Shown here: positions 1-7,964 of the stretch, in pieces | Numbering within the stretch: the stretch's first letter is position 1 | Layout: every line of letters begins with the position of its first letter | Source: an uncultured Mobilibacterium sp. | GTDB taxonomy: Bacteria; Bacillota; Clostridia; Peptostreptococcales; Anaerovoracaceae | Direction of reading: 5' to 3' | NCBI GenBank assembly: GCA_947254375.1 | Contig: CAMYCF010000015.1 | Coordinates: 1-13,509 of the forward strand | DNA: 13,509 bases | Made by a program: the position numbers and the translations under genes | Notes under the pieces: model-generated | What the model was told of the DNA's origin: nothing | Database searches by the model: none | The model's input: the letters and a program-made list of their open reading frames with translations, nothing else

Positions 1-76
1 CCTGCTCGCAGGCCTCCTTTGCGACCGTGCGCCGCTTTATTATCCTCGAATTTTTCAGAAATTTATCAAGTCTCAT
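1..76 (-). CDS. rqcP: RqcP-like S4-domain RNA-binding protein, N-terminal fragment
   Basis: Only the first 25 codons are in the window; the gene runs off the left edge. The reading starts MRLDKFLKNSRIIKRR and continues TVAKEACEQ, which is the start of the small S4-fold family (YabO/RqcP, related to Hsp15). Known role of the family: it binds the stalled 60S-like 50S subunit with peptidyl-tRNA and works with RqcH to add alanine tails to stalled nascent chains. A purine-rich GAAGAGG lies just upstream of the ATG at 76. It follows hup on the same strand but is separated from it by a strong terminator, so read-through or a promoter within 77-100 would be needed; I see no clear promoter there. The position next to the SpoVB-like gene matches the yabM-yabN-yabO order of Bacillus, with no MazG-type gene here. 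The identification rests on the N-terminus alone. Confidence 0.8.
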   Translation of the reverse strand, partial: MRLDKFLKNSRIIKRRTVAKEACEQ

Positions 77-98
77 TTACGCCTCTTCAAATCAAAAT

Positions 99-134
99 AA
101 AAAAATAAGGATAGAAGGCGAACCCTCTATCCTT
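99..134 (-). terminator. Rho-independent terminator of hup
   Basis: Read on the minus strand, positions 134-107 form a 12-bp stem (AAGGAUAGAGGG paired with CCUUCUAUCCUU, one G-U pair) closed by a UUCG tetraloop, followed by A and a run of seven U (105-99). It sits 14 bases past the hup stop codon. Stem, exceptionally stable loop and U tract are all visible, so this is a high-quality intrinsic terminator that should make hup largely monocistronic. Confidence 0.93.
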
Positions 135-147
135 TGCCCGTCGTTAA

Positions 148-426
148 CTATTTGTTGATAGCATCCTTGAGGGACTTTCCTGCTTTGAATACAGGAGCCT
201 TCGAAGCCGGAATATCGATAACCTTATCAGGCTTCTGAGGGTTTCTGCCCTTTCTTGCCTTTCTCTGTCTGGCTTCAAAAGTACCGAATCCGATCAGCCT
301 TACGCTGTCACCGGCTACGAGAGCCTCTTCGATCGTTCCGAGTACTGCATCGAGTGCGGCTTCAGCATCTTTCTTCTTGAAGCCTGTCTTATCTGCAACT
401 TTGCTTACTAATTCAGCCTTGTTCAT
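148..426 (-). CDS. hup: DNA-binding protein HU
   Basis: A 92-residue protein of normal HU length. It begins MNKAELVSKVADKTG, has the GFGTF turn at residues 46-50, and the family signature RKARKGRNPQ around 56-64 with the RNP tip of the beta arm (residues 61-63). The family forms dimers that bind and bend double-stranded DNA with little sequence preference and help compact the nucleoid. A strong GGAGG site (AAGGAGG) lies 7 bases before the ATG. Upstream is a perfect consensus promoter and downstream a UUCG-loop terminator, fitting an abundant protein made from its own short transcript. In Bacillus-type chromosomes an hup gene is not normally at this exact place, although HU genes next to rqcP are seen in clostridial genomes (recalled, not checked). 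HU versus IHF: the short N-terminus and chromosomal context favour the homodimeric HU. Confidence 0.96.
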   Translation of the reverse strand: MNKAELVSKVADKTGFKKKDAEAALDAVLGTIEEALVAGDSVRLIGFGTFEARQRKARKGRNPQKPDKVIDIPASKAPVFKAGKSLKDAINK

Positions 427-458
427 AACAATCCTCCTTCAGAATCATAACTATGACC

Positions 459-487
459 ATTATATAGGCCGACCCCGTGAGTGTCAA
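459..487 (-). promoter_or_regulatory. Consensus sigma-A promoter of hup
   Basis: On the minus strand TTGACA (487-482) and TATAAT (464-459) are separated by exactly 17 bases, a perfect match to the housekeeping consensus. Transcription should start near 452, giving a leader of about 25 bases with the GGAGG site. AT-rich DNA upstream (488-540) could act as an UP element; this last point is inference. Confidence 0.9.
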
Positions 488-625
488 TATAAAAAGTCCA
501 TTTAATGCCTATTTTTCAATATTTTCAGCGTATTTTTGTGCCGAGCCGCAACGATATTCGTAACTTTTATGTTAAAAACTCGTAAAACAAATGTTTTTTT
601 ACCGCGTCCCCATAAAAACGGCGGA

Positions 626-2290
626 CTACATCAATTTCAACCTTTCCGCGATTCTGACGACTTTTTTGCCCTTAGGGAGTTTTGAAAGTTCTTCCTTATC
701 TATACACTTCATGAGCAGGACGGTGACGAAGTACACGATCATGGCGATCAGTATGGCGATCAGCGTCGCAACTCCGTTTGAAACGGCCTTCGATGCGCCG
801 AAGTATACGGCGAGAGCCGCGCCTCCCATGATCGCTGCGGCGATAAAAGGCTTGAGGAACGTGTCTCTGAAATCGATCTTAGTCTGCGTATATTTGCGCA
901 CCGCCCTGTAATTCAGGTATGCCGCGGTAAAATACGCCACGACGTTGCCGAGCGCCGCACCCTTGACGTTGAAGATCGGTATACCGACGAATATATATGT
1001 GATGATCACCTTCGCAACGGCGCCGATCGCCAGATTGACGACAGGAATGACCATTTTGCCGACGCCCTGGAGCGCGCTCGAGAAAGTCCTCAGTATCGAC
1101 AATCCGACTACACCGATCGCGAGGATACGGAGCGTACCCGTCGCCAGAGCGGCACCCGCTTTTTGATACGGATAGAGCATGAACAGTATCGGCTTTGCAA
1201 GCACGATCAGTCCGATCATGCACGGGAAGCTGACGATCATCATCACTTTGATACCGAGCCTTATATTTTTGTGCAGGTTCTCTTCGTTCTTTTTGGTAAA
1301 AGCTTCCGTTACCGCCGGCACAAGGCTCGTCGCGACCGCGATCGTGAAGACCTGCGGGAATCCGATCAGAGGATCGCAGAAACCGCTTATCAGTCCGAAC
1401 AGCGTCTTTGACATGTGAGCGGACCAGCCCGTCGCCTGAAGTCTGTTCATTATGATGACGGTGTCGATCAGCATCATGATCGGCAGTATGGTCGATCCTA
1501 TCGTGATCGGGATAGCTATGTTCATCATTTCGACGAACATGCTTTTACCGGTCTCATATTCGGTGTCGCAGTTCCTGATTAGCTCGTGCCTTCTGTTGCC
1601 CGTTTTTACATATACGAAGATCATCAGTATCAGAGCTACGGCGGCACCTGCCGATGCGCCGAAAGTGGCTCCGGCAGAAGCGAGCTTAAGTCCTCTGCTG
1701 AAGAGGAAGAACGAAAGGCTTAGTCCCGCGATGACGCGGAACAGCTGCTCCACCACCTCCGAGACCGCCGTCGGCATCATGTTCTGCTCGCCCTGGAAAT
1801 ATCCTCTGAAGGACGAGAGGAGCGGCGAAAGGAGGAGCACCGGGGATACGGCTTTGAGCGACATCTCGGCGCCCGGGTTCCCCATCGCCCTTGCGAGAGC
1901 TCCGGCGCCGAAGAAACAGATCGCAAAACCGGCAGTACCGAGAACGGTCATTACCCAGATAGATACCCTGTAAGCTTTGTGAGCGTTTTTATAGTCTCCC
2001 AAGGCTATCCTCTCGGATACCATCCTCGAGATCGCTACGGGAAGTCCCGCCGTTGCGACTATGAGGAAAAATGAGTACACCGAATAAGCGACGCCGTAGT
2101 ACGACATACCGACCGGACCTATGAGATTGGTCAGAGGTATGCGAAATACAGCGCCGAGCAATTTACCCACGATACCGGCCACGGCAAGTATCGTTGCCCC
2201 TTTTATGAACTTGCCTCCGCCCTCGCTCGCGTGCGAAGCGACGGGGACCGTCCTTTTATTTTCTTTCATCGAACCGTTGTTTTCGGTCAT
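626..2290 (-). CDS. SpoVB/YabM-family lipid-linked polysaccharide flippase (MOP superfamily)
   Basis: A 554-residue integral membrane protein with many hydrophobic segments, consistent with the 14-helix MOP fold of SpoVB, YabM, YtgP and MurJ. The N-terminal block has GATILAVAGIVGKLLGAVFR at about residues 31-50, followed by IPLTNLIGPVGMSYYG and the LPVAISRMVSE motif, all typical of the SpoVB group. Proteins of this group move undecaprenyl-linked sugars or lipid II across the membrane; which substrate applies here cannot be read from sequence. A GGAG site lies 6 bases before the ATG; a second ATG eight codons in is less well placed. It follows mtaD by 60 bases on the same strand and occupies the yabM position of the Bacillus mfd-spoVT-yabM-yabN-yabO region, without spoVT or a MazG gene. 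It may serve peptidoglycan export together with murC and glmU upstream, or spore cortex synthesis if the host sporulates. Confidence 0.88.
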   Translation of the reverse strand: MTENNGSMKENKRTVPVASHASEGGGKFIKGATILAVAGIVGKLLGAVFRIPLTNLIGPVGMSYYGVAYSVYSFFLIVATAGLPVAISRMVSERIALGDYKNAHKAYRVSIWVMTVLGTAGFAICFFGAGALARAMGNPGAEMSLKAVSPVLLLSPLLSSFRGYFQGEQNMMPTAVSEVVEQLFRVIAGLSLSFFLFSRGLKLASAGATFGASAGAAVALILMIFVYVKTGNRRHELIRNCDTEYETGKSMFVEMMNIAIPITIGSTILPIMMLIDTVIIMNRLQATGWSAHMSKTLFGLISGFCDPLIGFPQVFTIAVATSLVPAVTEAFTKKNEENLHKNIRLGIKVMMIVSFPCMIGLIVLAKPILFMLYPYQKAGAALATGTLRILAIGVVGLSILRTFSSALQGVGKMVIPVVNLAIGAVAKVIITYIFVGIPIFNVKGAALGNVVAYFTAAYLNYRAVRKYTQTKIDFRDTFLKPFIAAAIMGGAALAVYFGASKAVSNGVATLIAILIAMIVYFVTVLLMKCIDKEELSKLPKGKKVVRIAERLKLM

Positions 2291-2350
2291 TTTTATCTCC
2301 GATCATCGCGTAAATTCCCTGCGCGTTTTTACGGGGAAATGATTCTGCTT

Positions 2351-3652
2351 TTATAACTTAGAGAGTATCCTTTTGATGCAGTTCTTCGATTCTCTTTCGG
2401 CCTGCTCGAGGTCAATCGTCAGGAACTCGCCGTTCTGATAGAGCGTGTGGCCGTCGACCATGGTCAGGCATACGTCCTTGCCGCATGCCGAGAACACGAG
2501 GTTGTTCAGGAGGTCGTACTCAGGCATCATGTTCGGGACGTCCGTGTCTATGACGATGAGGTCGGCTTTGAAGCCTTCTTTTATAAAACCGCAGTCTTCG
2601 CGTCCCTGTGCGAGCGCGCCACCTCTCGTCGCGCTGTAGAGAACGTCTTTGGTGTTCATCGCGGCGGCGTCCTTTGAAAGCGCCTTACCACAGAGCGCGA
2701 ATATCTTCATCTCCTCGAAGAAGTCGAGGCTGTTGTTGCTCGCAGGACCGTCCGTTCCTATCGAAACGTTTATTCCCTTCTTATAAAGCTCCGGCACGTT
2801 GCATATGCCGCTCGCCAGCTTCATGTTGCTGACCGGGTTGCTCGCCACCGTGACGTTGTTTCTCGCAAGTATGTCGCGGTCGTTGTCCGTGAGCCATACG
2901 CAGTGGGCGGCATTCGTCTTGCAGTCGAACATTCCGAATGAATCGAAGTATTCGACCGGCGTCATGCCGTTCCTTCTCTCTTTGCACTCGCGTGTCTCGA
3001 GTTCCGTCTCTGCGATGTGGACGTGTATGCCCACCTCGAGCTCTTTCGCGCATTCGACGACGGCCCTGACCGTCCTGTCGTCGTTCGTATATTCAGCGTG
3101 CAGTCCGGCCTCGGTGATGATCCTTCCGTTGTTGAAGCCGTCGTACATGATTATTGCATCGCTCATCTCCTTAAAAGCGGGCAGCGTCTTCGGGTCATCG
3201 CCGAAAACGTTTGCTATCGCCCTGCAGATGTTGTTCTTCGTTCCGCTGATCGATATGGCTTTTACCATGTCGTCGATAAAATAGTACATATCCGTCGTCG
3301 AAACGATCCCGCACCTGATCGACTCTGCCATTGAGAGCATCGTCCCCCAGAAAACGGAGTAGCCGTCGAGATTCGCTTCGAAAGGAAAGATCTTCTCGGT
3401 GAGCCACCTGTTCAGCGGCAGGTTTTCGCCGTAGCCGCGAAGGAGCGACATCGGGGAATGGGCATGGGTGTTGTAAAAGCCCGGCATCAGGATCTTTTTG
3501 CGCCCGTCAAAGATCTCTCCGTATTTCTTTTTATCCTCGTACGAAGGCTCTTCTTTGCTTATATACGTGATCTTATCTCTTTCCACTCCCACGTACATGT
3601 CGTCGAGCACTTCGAAGTTTTCATCAATCATCCTAATTTTACTGAAAAGCAT
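2351..3652 (-). CDS. mtaD: 5-methylthioadenosine / S-adenosylhomocysteine deaminase (amidohydrolase)
   Basis: A 433-residue cytosolic metal-dependent amidohydrolase. The beta-barrel metal site is complete: NTHAHSP (H63, H65), HVHIAETE (H210, H212, E215), H250 in AAHCVW, and D301 in GTDGPASNNSLDFFEEM. This set and spacing match the MtaD/SsnA/TrzA branch whose members deaminate S-adenosylhomocysteine or methylthioadenosine to the inosine forms. The C-terminus returns to the small beta-sandwich domain (KADLIVIDTD, MVDGHTLYQNG). A GGAGGAG site lies just before the ATG. It has its own promoter inside the gap after mfd and a repeat-containing leader of about 115 bases. It interrupts the usual mfd-to-flippase order, so it may have been inserted into an older cluster. 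Other amidohydrolase substrates (for example guanine or s-triazines) remain possible because the family diverges in specificity; the deaminase reaction is well supported, the exact substrate less so. Confidence 0.87.
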   Translation of the reverse strand: MLFSKIRMIDENFEVLDDMYVGVERDKITYISKEEPSYEDKKKYGEIFDGRKKILMPGFYNTHAHSPMSLLRGYGENLPLNRWLTEKIFPFEANLDGYSVFWGTMLSMAESIRCGIVSTTDMYYFIDDMVKAISISGTKNNICRAIANVFGDDPKTLPAFKEMSDAIIMYDGFNNGRIITEAGLHAEYTNDDRTVRAVVECAKELEVGIHVHIAETELETRECKERRNGMTPVEYFDSFGMFDCKTNAAHCVWLTDNDRDILARNNVTVASNPVSNMKLASGICNVPELYKKGINVSIGTDGPASNNSLDFFEEMKIFALCGKALSKDAAAMNTKDVLYSATRGGALAQGREDCGFIKEGFKADLIVIDTDVPNMMPEYDLLNNLVFSACGKDVCLTMVDGHTLYQNGEFLTIDLEQAERESKNCIKRILSKL

Positions 3653-3702
3653 CTTTCTCCTCCGTAAAAGCGCGTTTCACGCCGCGCCGCCGTTCCGTCC
3701 GC

Positions 3703-3759
3703 GATCGATACAGCTGCCTTCAATCGATAAAGTTGCCTGCGATCGATACGCGTCAATCG
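3703..3759. repeat. 19-bp tandem repeat in the mtaD leader
   Basis: Plus-strand units GATCGATACAGCTGCCTTC (3703-3721), AATCGATAAAGTTGCCTGC (3722-3740) and a degenerate third, GATCGATACGCGTCAATCG (3741-3759), are adjacent with no spacer. The first two agree at 14 of 19 positions. The ATCGAT core is itself palindromic. The block lies wholly within the predicted untranslated leader of mtaD. Confidence 0.7.
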
Positions 3760-3774
3760 ACATATATTATTGAA

Positions 3775-3803
3775 ATTATATTAAATGAGCTATCCTATGG
3801 CAA
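3775..3803 (-). promoter_or_regulatory. Probable sigma-A promoter of mtaD
   Basis: On the minus strand TTGCCA (3803-3798) and TATAAT (3780-3775) are 17 bases apart, just past the mfd stop codon. The start of transcription would be near 3768, about 115 bases before the mtaD ATG. No terminator is visible between mfd and this promoter, so read-through from mfd is also possible. Confidence 0.75.
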
Positions 3804-3807
3804 ATCA

Positions 3808-6800
3808 TCATTTGCCTTTGCTGCGCGGAGCGATCCACATCTTCGGGACTCGGTTGCTCTGTCCCGTTTTATCTCCCGGCTCTTTCGCATCCGTTTTATC
3901 GACGGGTTCCTCACCGTCCGGCTGCCCGTCCGGTTGCCCTGCCGATCCGTCCGGCTTACCCGCTGATCCGCTCTTCTGCCCGAGCCCCGTTCCGTCCTCG
4001 AGATCCATAGCCCTGAGGAGCTTCAGCAGAGGATCCGTCTTCTTTGTTCCCGGATATGCAAACCTTATCTCGACCGTATCGGACACCGAGACGGACACCG
4101 CATCTTCGAAGGCCTCCTGCGCCAGCGCTATCGCGTACATACTCGGGTGGATGTCCTTATCGAACTCGAGGAATATCCTCTTACCCCTCTCCGACATCTG
4201 CGGGATGCCGACCCGTGCCGCGTGCACCTTGATGAGCGCGACCTTGATGAGGTTGTAAGTAGTTTCCGGTATCTCCCCGTAGCGCTCGACGAGCTCGGCG
4301 ATGACGTCCTTTGCGTTCTCCTCGGAATCGATCTGAGCGATCCGCTTATACGCCCTGAGTTTGAGCGTTTCCTCGGATATGTATACTTCCGGTATGTGCG
4401 CCGGTATATCTATATCGATCTTTACGTCGATCTCTTCGAGCCTGTTTTCTATGCCCCTTAAGCGTTCCACCGCGCGGCCCACTTCTTTGCAGTAAAGCTC
4501 GTAACCGATGCCTTCGATGTGACCGTGCTGCGCCTCTCCGAGGACGTTCCCCGATCCCCTTATCTCGAGGTCTCTGAGCGCGATCTTAAATCCGGCACCG
4601 AACTCGGTAAAAGCCCTTATCGCCGCGAGCCTCTGCTTCGCCGTCTCCGTCAGCGTCTTCTGCGGCTTATACATCAGATACGCGTAAGCTATCCTTGACG
4701 AACGCCCGACGCGGCCGCGGAGCTGATGCAACTGCGCGAGACCTAGCCTGTCGGAATCGAGTATTATCATCGTGTTCGCATTCGGTATATCTATGCCGTT
4801 CTCTATGATCGTCGTGGCAACGAGGACGTCGGTATCGCCGGCGATAAAATCCATCATCATCTCTTCGAGCTCCCGCTCGTCCATCCTGCCGTGGCCGACC
4901 GCCACGCGGGCCTCCGGAACGAGTCTCGATATCATGGCTTCCACGTCCCTTATTCCCCTGATTTTATTGTGTGTGACGAAAACCTGTCCGCCGCGTGAGA
5001 GCTCCCGCCTTATGACCTCGGCGATGAGATCTTCGTCTTCGGGCGTGACGAACGTCTGGACGGGATGCCTTTCGCCCGGGGCTTCCTCGATCATGCTGAC
5101 GTCTTTTATCCCGGAAAGCGACATATTGAGGGTCCTCGGGATCGGCGTCGCGGAGAGTGTAAGGACGTCGACGTCCTTCCTCATCATTTTTATCTTTTCC
5201 TTGTGATGAACGCCGAACCTCTGCTCCTCGTCAACGACGAGAAGGCCGAGATCCTTGAATTTTACGTCATCCGAAAGGAGCCTGTGCGTGCCGACGACAA
5301 AATCGATCTCGCCCGAAGCGAGTTTTTTTACCGTCTCCTTCTGCTCGGCATCCGTCCTGAACCGCGAAAGCATGTCCATGTAAAAAGGGAAGTCCGCGAA
5401 TCGCTCTTTCAGCGTGTGGTAGTGCTGGTTCACGAGCAAAGTCGTAGGCGCGAGCATAACGGCCTGACGCCCTTCGGCCAGGCACTTGAATATCGCCCTC
5501 GCCGCGACCTCCGTCTTTCCGTAGCCGACGTCTCCGCAGAGGAGCCTGTCCATCGTTATCGGCTTCTCCATGTCGGCTTTTATCTCTTCGATTGCCTTCA
5601 GCTGGTCGTCCGTCTCCTCGTACGGGAACGAATCCTCGAACTCGCGCTGCCACACCGTGTCCTTAGAAAAAGCGTATCCGCCCTTCTCTTCGCGCTCCGC
5701 ATAGAGGTCGACGAGGTACTTCGCGATCTTCATTATCGCCTTCTTCGCCCGCTCTCGCGTGTTCTTCCATGCGCTGCCCGCAAAGCTCGAAAGCTTCGGA
5801 TCCTTTCCGCCGCCGATGTACTTCTGGATCATGTCGATCTGATCGACGGGTATCAGCAGGACGTCCGTGTCGGCGTACTGTATCCTCAGGTAATCCCTCT
5901 TCTCGCCGCACACCGTCTCCGTGTGGATGCCTTCAAAACGCCCGATACCGTACTCCTCGTGGACGACGTAATCGCCGTTTTTGATGTCCGAAAAGTCGAT
6001 CGTCGTTTTCTTTTTGCGGCTCTTCTTCGCGCGATTCTTGACCCGCGGAAAAATGTCCCGCTCGGTTATATAGCAGATCTTCTCATCTTCCGAAACGAAG
6101 CCGCTGCTGAGGTCGCCCTCCGCGTATTTTATCTTCCCGAAGATCTCGTGCTCTTCGATGTATTCCCTTATCCCGTCTGTCCGCTCTTCCGACGAGCATA
6201 CGATCGTGACCTCATAGCCGCCTTTCAGTAGGCTTTTGAGCTCATTCGCAAAAAGCTCCATGTGCCCGCCGAATCGGACGGTCTGCCTTATCCGCGGCGA
6301 AAAAGATTTATCGATCTTTCCCGCACCTTCGACGGTCGTAGGGAGAGGGGTAAAAAATACCACGTTCCTTTCGTATACCGCCCTAAAATTTTCCACGTCC
6401 TCGCTTTCGGGTATCGAGTCCTCCACCCTCGCAGGGTCGAGCACGCAACAAAGCCCCTTTTCTCCGAGGTAGTCCCACAGGCGTGCTTTCTCGATGTCGA
6501 AATATTTTATGTAGTCGGAAAAGATCTCCTTGCCCGTCTTTTCTTCAAGAGAAGCGATGATGTCCCTTTTTATCTCGGACAGGCGCTCTGTTCTGCCGTC
6601 TTTTACGTCCTCACCGGCGTACTCGGCTTTTATCGCATCTATCCTGCCGTCGAAGTCCTTCGCTATGTTCGGAACGGCTGCCGCTATCTCTTCGTCCGTC
6701 GGCACAAACTCAGCCGCGGCGCAGATACGCGTCTCATCGGTCGTCCCGGTCACGCGCTGGGAATCGGGATCATACGTCCTTATCGATTCTATCTCGTCGC

Positions 6801-7317
6801 CGAAAAACTCTATCCTGACCGGCTCGTCCGCCCCGGCGGAAAAAACATCGACGATGCCTCCCCTTACGCTGAACTCGCCCTCCGCTTCCGTGACAGGAGA
6901 ATTCTCATATCCCGCCGCGAATAGGAGTTCCCTGAGATCGGATATCGAGTACTCGTCGCCGGTTTTGAGGTTTATTTCAAGAGAAGCGAACCTCGAAGGG
7001 ACGGGCAGGCTGTGCATTGCCGCCGTCACGGGCGCGATCACAAGAGCCTTCCCGTCTCCGCACAGGGCGTCCAGGGCTTTTATCCTCTCGATCTGGTCGT
7101 CCCTGTTTTTGGCTTCGTAAAGGATCCTAAAAGGTTCTTTTTCCGGAAGCGCGATGACTGCGTGACTTTTAGGCATAAAAAAAGATATATCTTCTTTAAG
7201 ACGCGTCGCCACGTCAGCAGAAGATACTATCAAAAGCATTTTATCCGACCGCATCGCGATCTTCGCCGCATAATACGCGGCCCTGCTGCCGCTTACCCCG
7301 GTTATGTCAGTCTTCAT
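3808..7317 (-). CDS. mfd: Transcription-repair coupling factor Mfd
   Basis: A 1169-residue ATP-dependent DNA translocase that dislodges RNA polymerase stalled at lesions and recruits UvrA. Domains in order: a UvrB-like module (about 1-400, with TEAEGEFSVRGGIVDVF); the RNA-polymerase-interacting domain starting near 450 (GDYVVHEEYGIGRFEGI); superfamily 2 translocase lobes with Walker A GDVGYGKTE (595-603), DEEQ (696-699), SATPIPRTLNMS (near 720) and QLRGRVGR (near 862); and the C-terminal D7 domain from about 965. The last 60 or so residues form a Gly/Pro/Asp/Lys-rich tail not typical of the family. The ATG overlaps the end of pth by 11 bases and an in-frame TGA lies only 11 codons upstream with no other start codon between, so this start is fixed even though the N-terminus is somewhat shorter than in E. 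coli or Bacillus. Translation is probably coupled to pth, as no strong ribosome-binding site is visible. Confidence 0.97.
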   Translation of the reverse strand: MKTDITGVSGSRAAYYAAKIAMRSDKMLLIVSSADVATRLKEDISFFMPKSHAVIALPEKEPFRILYEAKNRDDQIERIKALDALCGDGKALVIAPVTAAMHSLPVPSRFASLEINLKTGDEYSISDLRELLFAAGYENSPVTEAEGEFSVRGGIVDVFSAGADEPVRIEFFGDEIESIRTYDPDSQRVTGTTDETRICAAAEFVPTDEEIAAAVPNIAKDFDGRIDAIKAEYAGEDVKDGRTERLSEIKRDIIASLEEKTGKEIFSDYIKYFDIEKARLWDYLGEKGLCCVLDPARVEDSIPESEDVENFRAVYERNVVFFTPLPTTVEGAGKIDKSFSPRIRQTVRFGGHMELFANELKSLLKGGYEVTIVCSSEERTDGIREYIEEHEIFGKIKYAEGDLSSGFVSEDEKICYITERDIFPRVKNRAKKSRKKKTTIDFSDIKNGDYVVHEEYGIGRFEGIHTETVCGEKRDYLRIQYADTDVLLIPVDQIDMIQKYIGGGKDPKLSSFAGSAWKNTRERAKKAIMKIAKYLVDLYAEREEKGGYAFSKDTVWQREFEDSFPYEETDDQLKAIEEIKADMEKPITMDRLLCGDVGYGKTEVAARAIFKCLAEGRQAVMLAPTTLLVNQHYHTLKERFADFPFYMDMLSRFRTDAEQKETVKKLASGEIDFVVGTHRLLSDDVKFKDLGLLVVDEEQRFGVHHKEKIKMMRKDVDVLTLSATPIPRTLNMSLSGIKDVSMIEEAPGERHPVQTFVTPEDEDLIAEVIRRELSRGGQVFVTHNKIRGIRDVEAMISRLVPEARVAVGHGRMDERELEEMMMDFIAGDTDVLVATTIIENGIDIPNANTMIILDSDRLGLAQLHQLRGRVGRSSRIAYAYLMYKPQKTLTETAKQRLAAIRAFTEFGAGFKIALRDLEIRGSGNVLGEAQHGHIEGIGYELYCKEVGRAVERLRGIENRLEEIDVKIDIDIPAHIPEVYISEETLKLRAYKRIAQIDSEENAKDVIAELVERYGEIPETTYNLIKVALIKVHAARVGIPQMSERGKRIFLEFDKDIHPSMYAIALAQEAFEDAVSVSVSDTVEIRFAYPGTKKTDPLLKLLRAMDLEDGTGLGQKSGSAGKPDGSAGQPDGQPDGEEPVDKTDAKEPGDKTGQSNRVPKMWIAPRSKGK

Positions 7318-7891
7318 CGCTGTCCGTCTTCTTTCCGGTGTTGTGTATGTTCATCGCCATATCTATCCCGGACTTAACTATATCGATGGCCGCGTCCGCC
7401 GCGCATACCGCGGCTTCGTCGAGAACGACCCTTTCCGCCTTCGGGACTTTTTTGATCACGTAGTCGGTGAGGAGCATCTCCCTGTCCTGACCGATGCCGA
7501 TCCTGACCCGCGGAAAATCCTTCGTCCCTATCGATGACACCACCGACTTCATTCCGTTGTGCGTCCCCGGTCCTCCCGATTTTCTTATCCTTATGGCGCC
7601 TGGCTCGATGTCCACGTCGTCGTATATTAGGATGAGGTTTTCCGAAGGGATCTTGTAATAGGAAACTGCTTCGGAAACTGCGGATCCGCTGAGGTTCATG
7701 TACGTCATCGGCTTGAGCAGGACGACCTTCTCGTCACCGATCCTCCCCTCTCCGACAAGCGCGTTGAACCTCGAGCGCGAAACGCTCACGCCGATCTTCT
7801 CGGCGACGCGGTCGAGTGCTGCGAACCCCATGTTATGTCTCGTCTTTTCGTATCTTTTACCCGGATTGCCCAGGCCCACGATCATGTACAT
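7307..7891 (-). CDS. pth: Peptidyl-tRNA hydrolase
   Basis: A 194-residue cytosolic enzyme that releases peptides from prematurely dropped peptidyl-tRNA. The N-terminus MYMIVGLGNPG, the catalytic histidine in TRHNMGF (H19), the DDVD segment (91-94) and the GGPGTHNGMKS loop with its conserved asparagine (N112) are all present. Length is normal for the family. I chose the ATG at 7891: the open frame extends upstream to a TTG at 7945, but those 18 extra residues are unlike any Pth, no ribosome-binding site precedes the TTG, and GGGAG sits upstream of the ATG, although at a rather long spacing of 14 bases. A second ATG two codons later is an alternative. It follows prs by 73 bases and overlaps mfd by 11 bases, the same prs-(ctc)-pth-mfd order as Bacillus; no ctc (rplY) gene is present in between. 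Confidence 0.93.
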   Translation of the reverse strand: MYMIVGLGNPGKRYEKTRHNMGFAALDRVAEKIGVSVSRSRFNALVGEGRIGDEKVVLLKPMTYMNLSGSAVSEAVSYYKIPSENLILIYDDVDIEPGAIRIRKSGGPGTHNGMKSVVSSIGTKDFPRVRIGIGQDREMLLTDYVIKKVPKAERVVLDEAAVCAADAAIDIVKSGIDMAMNIHNTGKKTDSDED

Positions 7892-7964
7892 ATATCTATC
7901 GCACTCTCCCGCTCTCAGCGGATCCGCCGTCGGACCCGCTGCCAAACTTCATATCTGATTGATT

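Noticed and set aside
571..602. Hairpin GTAAAA...TTTTAC followed by GAGTTTTT after the flippase gene, as a terminator on minus
   Set aside because: The stem is only 6 bp and almost entirely A-T, with poor adjacency to the T tract; too weak to call, although some end signal is expected before the hup promoter.
427..625. A small gene in the gap between hup and the flippase gene
   Set aside because: Apart from the hup promoter and leader, the gap is AT-rich with no open frame carrying a ribosome-binding site that is not a shadow of the flippase gene.
5065..6231. A 388-residue plus-strand open frame opposite mfd
   Set aside because: It lies wholly within the well-supported mfd gene, has Arg/Leu/Val-rich composition typical of antisense frames in this codon usage, and no ribosome-binding site or recognisable motif.
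7896..7952. An 18-codon minus-strand frame (ATG at 7952) before pth, possible leader peptide
   Set aside because: No ribosome-binding site precedes it, and its composition is Gly/Ser-rich with no pattern of an attenuation peptide.
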